In this document: in pieces, positions 59,001-64,000 of the stretch
Numbering within the stretch: position 1 is the stretch's first letter
Layout: the number at the start of each line of letters is the position of its first letter
Source: Trichoplax sp. H2
Lineage: Eukaryota; Placozoa; Uniplacotomia; Trichoplacea
NCBI GenBank assembly: GCA_003344405.1
Contig: NOWV01000063.1
Coordinates: 310,001 to 374,000 of the forward strand
DNA: 64,000 bases
Reading direction: 5' to 3'
Position numbers and translations under genes: made by a program
Notes under the pieces: generated by a model
The model's input: the letters and a program-made list of their open reading frames with translations, nothing else
What the model was told of the DNA's origin: nothing
Databases searched by the model: none

Positions 59001-62000
59001 TCATCTATTATCAATGTACTACCAATCGATCGAAGAAAAGTAGAACAAACTGGAAAGATTATTTGTATTGCTCGAAATACTTTGATCAAGGATTCTCAAT
59101 GTCAATATCAAGGCAATGTAAATCCACTAGATGATGCTAGTAAGTCAATTCAATCTTGATTAAGGTATAGATAGGGAAAGGAATAAAATAGCTAGAATAT
59201 TCATTTACTGCACAAAATAAGAGTAGAATTCGTATGTCAGTGTGAGCCATATTGACCTACGCACTACCCGATTTTAGTAAATTGATTCTATCTTGGTTAA
59301 AACATAGATAGGGAAAGGAATAGTTTAGCTGAAGTATTCCTTTGCTGCCTAAAATAAGAGTCAAATTCTCTATGCGAGTATCAGTAATACTAATCTACAA
59401 AAAATGGCTTAAAAATCCAGTGATGTATCGACAAATAAATGAGTAGACTACATTAATCTGCGTCCTTATACGTATGTTGATTACGGAATAGATACGAGAT
59501 TTATTCTTGATTTATTCTAAAGTTACTGAACACATTCTGTATTTGGATATAGAAAGATTTTTCCCACGCCATTTCTTAGCTAAAATAAGTACTAGACCTT
59601 TCATGCTAAAATTATTGTCATAGATAATCAAAGATAGATCAATTTGGTTCCACGGTAAACTTATTTTTCCCTATATTACTTGCGATATTTCTACTATCAA
59701 CTAGCTTGGATGGTCACGCTGATTAGTATTTTAGGATCTGGAACACTAACGTTATGTATTATCGGCGTATTGCTAAAAGTAACACGAAATCAGACTATCA
59801 CTGGGTTGGCCAGAACCTTAGTGACTATACTCAGTAGAGAAGGTAAGTCAAGGTTTATTAGCGCATAGCTTATAAAATTCAATGTTCTACTTTACTCGAA
59901 TTATTAAAGATTCAATCTTTTTTCTATAACACTAAACTAAGATTTATTAGTTCATAGCTTATAAAACAATTCTAGATAGGCTTTATAATAAATTCAATAT
60001 TCTCATTTCTCGAACCATTACACCTGCTATTTTTAATCAATAATAACAAAGTCAAGATTAATCAGCTCATAGCTTATGAAATAATTCTAGATAAGCTTTA
60101 TAAAAATTCAATATTCTATCTTACTTATAAAATAATTGTAGATAGACCTTACAATAAATTGAATACTCTACCTAACTCGAAGTCAAGGTTTATTAGCTCA
60201 TAGTTTATAAAATAATTCTAGATCGACTCTACTTGTATAAAAATTCGATATTCTTCTACCTTACTCGAACCATAAAAGATGCTATCTTATGTCATAATGA
60301 CAAAATCAAGATTTATTAAATCATAGTTTATAAAATAATCCTAGATAGGCGTTGTAATAATTCAATATTCTATCTTACTCAAACCATAAAAGATGCTATC
60401 TTTTGTCATAATAATTAAGTCAAGGTTTATTAGCTCATAGCTTCTAAAATAACTATAGATAAGCTTTATAATAAATTCAATATTCTACCGCTCTCAAACT
60501 ATAAAAGATTTTAACGTTTATCATAATAACGGTTATGCAACAGCTTGTATCTAGAGTAGTAGCCTCCGGATTTTCAATCAGTACTTACCCAGTCGTAACT
60601 TTCTCGCTATACTCTTCCGTTCATAAGCTTGCTTGGAATTACTATCATTTCTCTTATAAAATAGGATAGAGTAGCTCATACGAGTAAGTTATAAAATATC
60701 ATGTCATTAGTGTTATAATAAAGCCTTGAGCATATTGATAGTCAGTTCGTCGAAGAAAAATTATTTTGTATAATAATTTTCGTCTTGATCTTCGGATATC
60801 TTATATATTAATGTATATTATTGCGTCTATCATGATAGTCTTGATAATTCAAACACAACCATTCTTAACTGAAGATATAGAAGAATTTCGTAAGGAAATT
60901 GGAGCAACTTATAAAGCCAGAGTCTTCTATATTGACAATACAACTACATGGGCAGATATAAGAACAGTTGTGGCAAATTTAAAAAGATTTAAAGTTGTCA
61001 TATGTATCATTAGTGAAAAAATACTGCATGAAGGTGTCAGTAACCTACAATTTAAAGATTGTTTATGTAAAATTATTACTAAATGTATAGAAAAAGAGAA
61101 TGTGACCGGTATGCCGCCTATACTTATTCTTAAAAAGGAGGAATTTAATCATAGCCACTATCCCGATGACGTCGATCAATTAGAATGCATTGATATTCAC
61201 TTAAAGGACGAGCAATTTCAGCAATTGCTAAAATCTCATTTAACGAATGAGCAAATTCAATGGCTAGAAGATCATTTTACTGATCAGCAATTCAAGCAAC
61301 TGCTTAAAATATATTATAACGATCAATCATTTCAGCTATTGCGAGAAAATTGTTTAACCCATGAGCAATTTCTAATGTTACTTGTAAGTCATTTAGACGA
61401 TGACCAATATCAGCAATTACTAAAAACTCAATTAACTGGTGAGCAAATTCAATACCTAGAAGATCACTTAAATCAGCGGCAATTACGACAATGGCTTAAA
61501 AATTATTTCACAAATCAACAACTTCAAATATTACAAGAATCTCGTTTATCAACCGATCAAGAATTACAGCAATTGGTAGAAAACCAGTTAACTGATGATC
61601 TACTCCAATCATTCCTGCAAACTCGTTTAACAGATGAGCAAATTCAATGGTTAAAAGATCATTTAACTCCTCAGCAATTAAAGCAATTGCTTAAAAATTA
61701 TTCCATCAATAGACAATTTCAGCCTTTGCTAATAGCTCTTTTAACCAATGAGCAATTGGAACTGCTGCTTCAAAGTCATTTAATCGATGATCAATTCCAA
61801 CAATTACTCAAAAATAGCCTAACTAGTCAGCAAATTCAATGGCTAGAAAATCATTTAGCTGATCAGCAAAGCAAGCAATTTCAACAAGTACAAACAAATA
61901 GGTTAAGTACTGAACAATTTCGTCAGTTGACAGAGAGTCATTTAACCCATGATCAATATGAACAATTACTCGAAAGCTTTGCTCGATTTTACTATAGCGA

Positions 62001-62004
62001 TTAG
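56048..62004 (+). CDS. Receptor-like protein: signal peptide, two Ig domains, membrane helix, divergent TIR/SEFIR domain, 13-residue repeat tail
   Basis: Five exons, 56048-56201, 58247-58654, 58819-59139, 59705-59842 and 60839-62004, all joined phase 1 by GT-AG introns; 728 residues. Residues 1-22 form a hydrophobic signal peptide. Ig-1 has B-strand C69, W116 and F-strand C165 (EGNYSC), with six extra cysteines between C69 and W116. Ig-2 has C214, W228 and C270 plus an extra C193/C282 pair, as in IL-1 receptor type Ig domains. One membrane helix lies at about 296-318. The cytoplasmic part opens with VLIIQTQPF, LTEDIEEFRKEIG, ARVFYID and KRFKVVICIISEKI, the strand-helix-strand order of a TIR or SEFIR fold, but without the usual box motifs. 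About 20 LTxEQ-type repeats end the protein. All-phase-1 introns are typical of extracellular-module genes. The domain calls are by eye. Confidence 0.75.
56202..58246. repeat. Receptor intron 1, largely a ~75-80-bp tandem array
   Basis: From about 56930 to 58200 the intron repeats a unit with ATGTCCTAACGTT, CATCTTTCCCTGATCT, GACGATATCGAT and AACTTGGTAATCAA some 14 times. The copies are diverged and of variable length. The first ~700 bp, from 56202, contains a direct duplication of an AAAACT(C/T)CATCAATCCAATCG segment (near 56240 and 56355). Confidence 0.85.
58301..58594 (+). other. Six-cysteine insertion within Ig domain 1
   Basis: Between the canonical Ig cysteine (C69) and tryptophan (W116) lie 46 residues instead of the usual 10-15. 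Six cysteines in the pattern C-x4-C-x6-C-x2-C-x11-C-x2-C sit at residues 85, 90, 97, 100, 112 and 115. Such a spacing could form three extra disulfides or a metal-binding knuckle exposed at the loop end of the domain. The interval given runs from this insertion to the end of the domain's F strand. Confidence 0.6.
59843..60838. repeat. Receptor intron 4, mostly a ~110-120-bp tandem array
   Basis: The phrase GGTTTATTAGC(T/G)CATAGCTT recurs near 59850, 59940, 60055, 60185, 60305 and 60425, with TATAAAATAATTCTAGATAG, AATTCAATATTCTA and CCATAAAAGATGCTATCTT between. It runs from the donor of exon 4 to about 60520. Confidence 0.85.
60839..61197 (+). other. Divergent TIR/SEFIR (STIR) domain of the receptor
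   Basis: About 120 residues (341-460) follow the order beta-A VLIIQTQ, helix LTEDIEEFRKEIG, beta-B ARVFYID, helix ADIRTVVANLKRF, beta-C KVVICIISEKIL, helix FKDCLCKIITKC, and beta-D PPILILK. That is the flavodoxin-like order of TIR and SEFIR domains. The TIR box 1 (Y/F-D-A-F-x-S-Y) and box 2 RDxxPG are not recognisable. The acceptor ATAG at 60835-60838 is the one in phase with exon 4. Confidence 0.6.
61201..61974 (+). repeat. 13-residue LTxEQ coding repeats in four ~192-195-bp super-repeats
   Basis: About 20 units of consensus h-(T/S/D)-x-(E/D/Q)-Q-h-x-x-L-L-x-x-x cover residues 462-719. A distinctive unit (EQIQWLEDH, EQIQYLEDH, EQIQWLKDH, QQIQWLENH) occurs at 61249, 61441, 61636 and 61828, so the array has a second period of 192-195 bp, equal to five 13-mers less or plus a codon. 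The frame is never broken, unlike the noncoding arrays nearby. Confidence 0.92.
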
Positions 62005-64000
62005 AAAGATTGAACGCCTTTGGCGTAAATCGTCTTAGTCCATCCATAAATAACGAATAGGATTAAAGTTAGAGCTATGGTTGAGAAGGAAACTACTATA
62101 AAAGATTAACAGTAATTTTCCTATCACTGCTCTATCTAACTCAGAATTGAATAACATAGGATTGGCTGGCATGGATCTAAGTCCGTTCAGATCAAGTGAA
62201 TAATCCAAATGCTTATCTCACGCTATTTCTCTACATTATTCGATATTATAAATCATTAATCAAATTTAAAGAGAATTTACTGTGAAAAAATATCCAGGAT
62301 TAGTAATGTTCTAAAGAATTTAGAATGTATGACTTCTGATGTAATCATCAATCCAATTTTATTCCATGTTATTTCTTTACTTCATTTTATTAATCACATA
62401 TCGAGTTTAAAAATCATCCACGAATAGAAGAGATCACCAATTGAAAATAGTGTTAAAAGAATGATTATTGTAATTATTGATCGCAATTTTATTTATATCA
62501 TTTCTCTGCTCTATTCTGTTGTATTTCTGAATCATCCATTACCTATCGAGTTCAAATAAAATCTAATACAGAGTATCTCTAATTACGAATATTGTAATAA
62601 ATGATACCATTAATTAGCAACTAAGTTTAAATAAATTCCTTAACAGAGAGTCTCATCAATTAAAAATATTTTAACAAATGATACCATTAATTAATTATTG
62701 GCACCTACCCGAGTTTAATTAAATAAAATTACCTAATACAGAGTCTCCCCAATTAGAAATATCTTTAATAAGTGACAACATTAATTACCAGCACTTGCTG
62801 AGTTTAAATAAAGTCCCCTAATACAGAACCTCACCCAATAAGAAATATTGCAATAAATGATTATTGTTGTAATCATGGATCCAATTCCATCTACATCTGT
62901 ATGATTAAATTTGATTCTTTATTATTTTCTGACTCATCGAATCTTATACTAAGACTTTAATAACATTTACAGTAATTTAATCTGCATGATTAAATTGGAT
63001 TCTACAATATTTCCTTGCCCATTTAATTTTAAACTGGGGCTTTAATAATATCTACTGTATTTTAATCTATATTATTCTACGCGATTCAGTAGGACTTATT
63101 ACATGTGAGGAGATGGGATAAATTAGGGTTAGGGTAGCAAATAGGATTACGATCATTGATGCAATGCCATCGACATCAAGTCTACGATACTATTCTATGT
63201 TAATTCTTTCTCTACTTTACAATATTAACCACATATCCAAATATAAACAGCATCTACTTTTGGAGAAAAATCGTGAATTAGTAAATAATATCATCAATCA
63301 TTTCAGTGACTGAGCTAAGTCCATCAACATCGGAAGGTACCATCCAATTTTATTCCATGCTGATTTTTCTCTACTTCATATTCGAATTCATCACTTATAA
63401 ACAAAGATAAATAAAGTTTCTCAGATAAAACGTATGGCAAATTAGAAATAGTACAATAAAATTACTTTTCATTGATGTGATTCCAATTACATCGACTAAA
63501 TTATCTTGAATTAATTTAGATTGAATTGAGAACTTCATAATCATCTGTACTGCCGTATACTCTGATCTACTATTTGATTTTTACACTATACAAAATATAT
63601 AGCGTCAAAATAAACTTTTCAAGTCTACAAAATTTTCAGCTAAACTGGATAGATTCATGACAATTAAATAACATTTTCTCCAGTATTGATCACTTAAACG
63701 TACTATAATAAATGAACAACTGCATATTATACATTTACATAATTAGTGAAATGATTAATATGATGATGTCACTAACAAATAGCATTCTACAGTACTGCAC
63801 CTTCTATTAATCAAAACAAACTTTTAACGTCTACAAAACTTTCTAAACTGGCTAGCCCCAAGATAAATAAACAATTTTTTCCCAGTATTGATCACTTAAT
63901 TCTAATTTTATCATTGATCATTCATGATCGATAGTCAAAATATTCTTTACTAAGGATAAGCGACATACGATTTTCTGACATTAGAAATCAATACGAATTC
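62005..64000. other. Downstream flank with degenerate tandem repeats
   Basis: From about 62160 to 63450 the sequence repeats phrases such as CATCAATCCAATTTTATTCCATG, GAGTTTAAATAAA, TAATACAGAGTCTC and AATTAGAAATAT at irregular spacings of about 60-110 bp. No coding exon is recognised up to the window end. It should include the receptor 3' UTR. Confidence 0.55.

Noticed and set aside
60766-60838. Extra membrane helix (ILMYIIASIMIV) before the STIR domain
   Set aside because: It lies upstream of the only acceptor in phase with exon 4 (ATAG at 60835-60838), so it is read as intron.
61201-61974. Resemblance of LTPEQ/LTPQQ words to TAL-effector repeats
   Set aside because: TAL repeats are 33-35 residues with paired variable residues; here the period is 13 with no such site, so the shared word is coincidental.

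Overview
This is animal nuclear DNA: AT-rich, with short-intron GT-AG genes that encode metazoan proteins (pVHL, phafin, cysteine string protein, TGFBRAP1, VWA8, dyskerin, two class I sirtuins, an IL-1R-like Ig receptor). The gene set, the mostly 60-250 bp introns and the human-like protein lengths suggest an early-branching animal. A placozoan (Trichoplax/Hoilungia type) is my best guess, but it is an inference from style and content, not proven by a marker. All exon models come from reading splice sites and frames by eye. In each model every junction keeps phase.

Layout: 153-829 (+) last four exons of a TGFBRAP1/VPS3-like gene; 3982-5229 (-) cysteine string protein (DNAJC5-like); 5.2-10.6 kb gene-poor with tandem arrays; 10588-12483 (-) four-PDZ scaffold of NHERF/PDZK1 type; 12.5-15.8 kb gene-poor and rich in GTAC/CAGTACTG palindromes; 15771-18254 (+) phafin (PLEKHF); 19470-20187 (-) VHL; 20.75-21.23 kb a 51-bp minisatellite; 22270-24235 (-) and 25551-27479 (-) two head-to-tail SIRT3-like sirtuins; 29944-41712 (+) a complete 51-exon VWA8 gene; 42022-45411 or 45680 (-) glutathione reductase; 45.6-46.5 kb possible decayed coding sequence; 47621-52717 (+) dyskerin, with a ~215-bp tandem array in intron 2; 52.7-56.0 kb gene-poor with a ~118-bp array; 56048-62004 (+) a five-exon receptor-like gene; 62.0-64.0 kb degenerate repeats.

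Most genes are unlinked housekeeping functions: endosomal trafficking (TGFBRAP1, phafin), exocytosis chaperone (CSP), oxygen sensing (VHL), mitochondrial or redox functions (a sirtuin with a presequence, VWA8, glutathione reductase) and RNA pseudouridylation (dyskerin). The two mitochondrial candidates SIRT3-like-2 and VWA8 are divergently transcribed across 2.46 kb.

The most unusual locus is 56048-62004. It encodes a 728-residue protein with a signal peptide, a first Ig-like domain carrying a six-cysteine insertion, a second Ig-like domain with an extra cysteine pair, one membrane helix, a divergent TIR/SEFIR-like domain, and then about 20 copies of a 13-residue 'LTxEQ-x-x-x-LL' repeat grouped into four ~64-residue super-repeats. 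Two of its introns and its downstream flank are also made of tandem repeats. I know of no receptor with this cytoplasmic tail and regard it as the candidate for a previously undescribed system.
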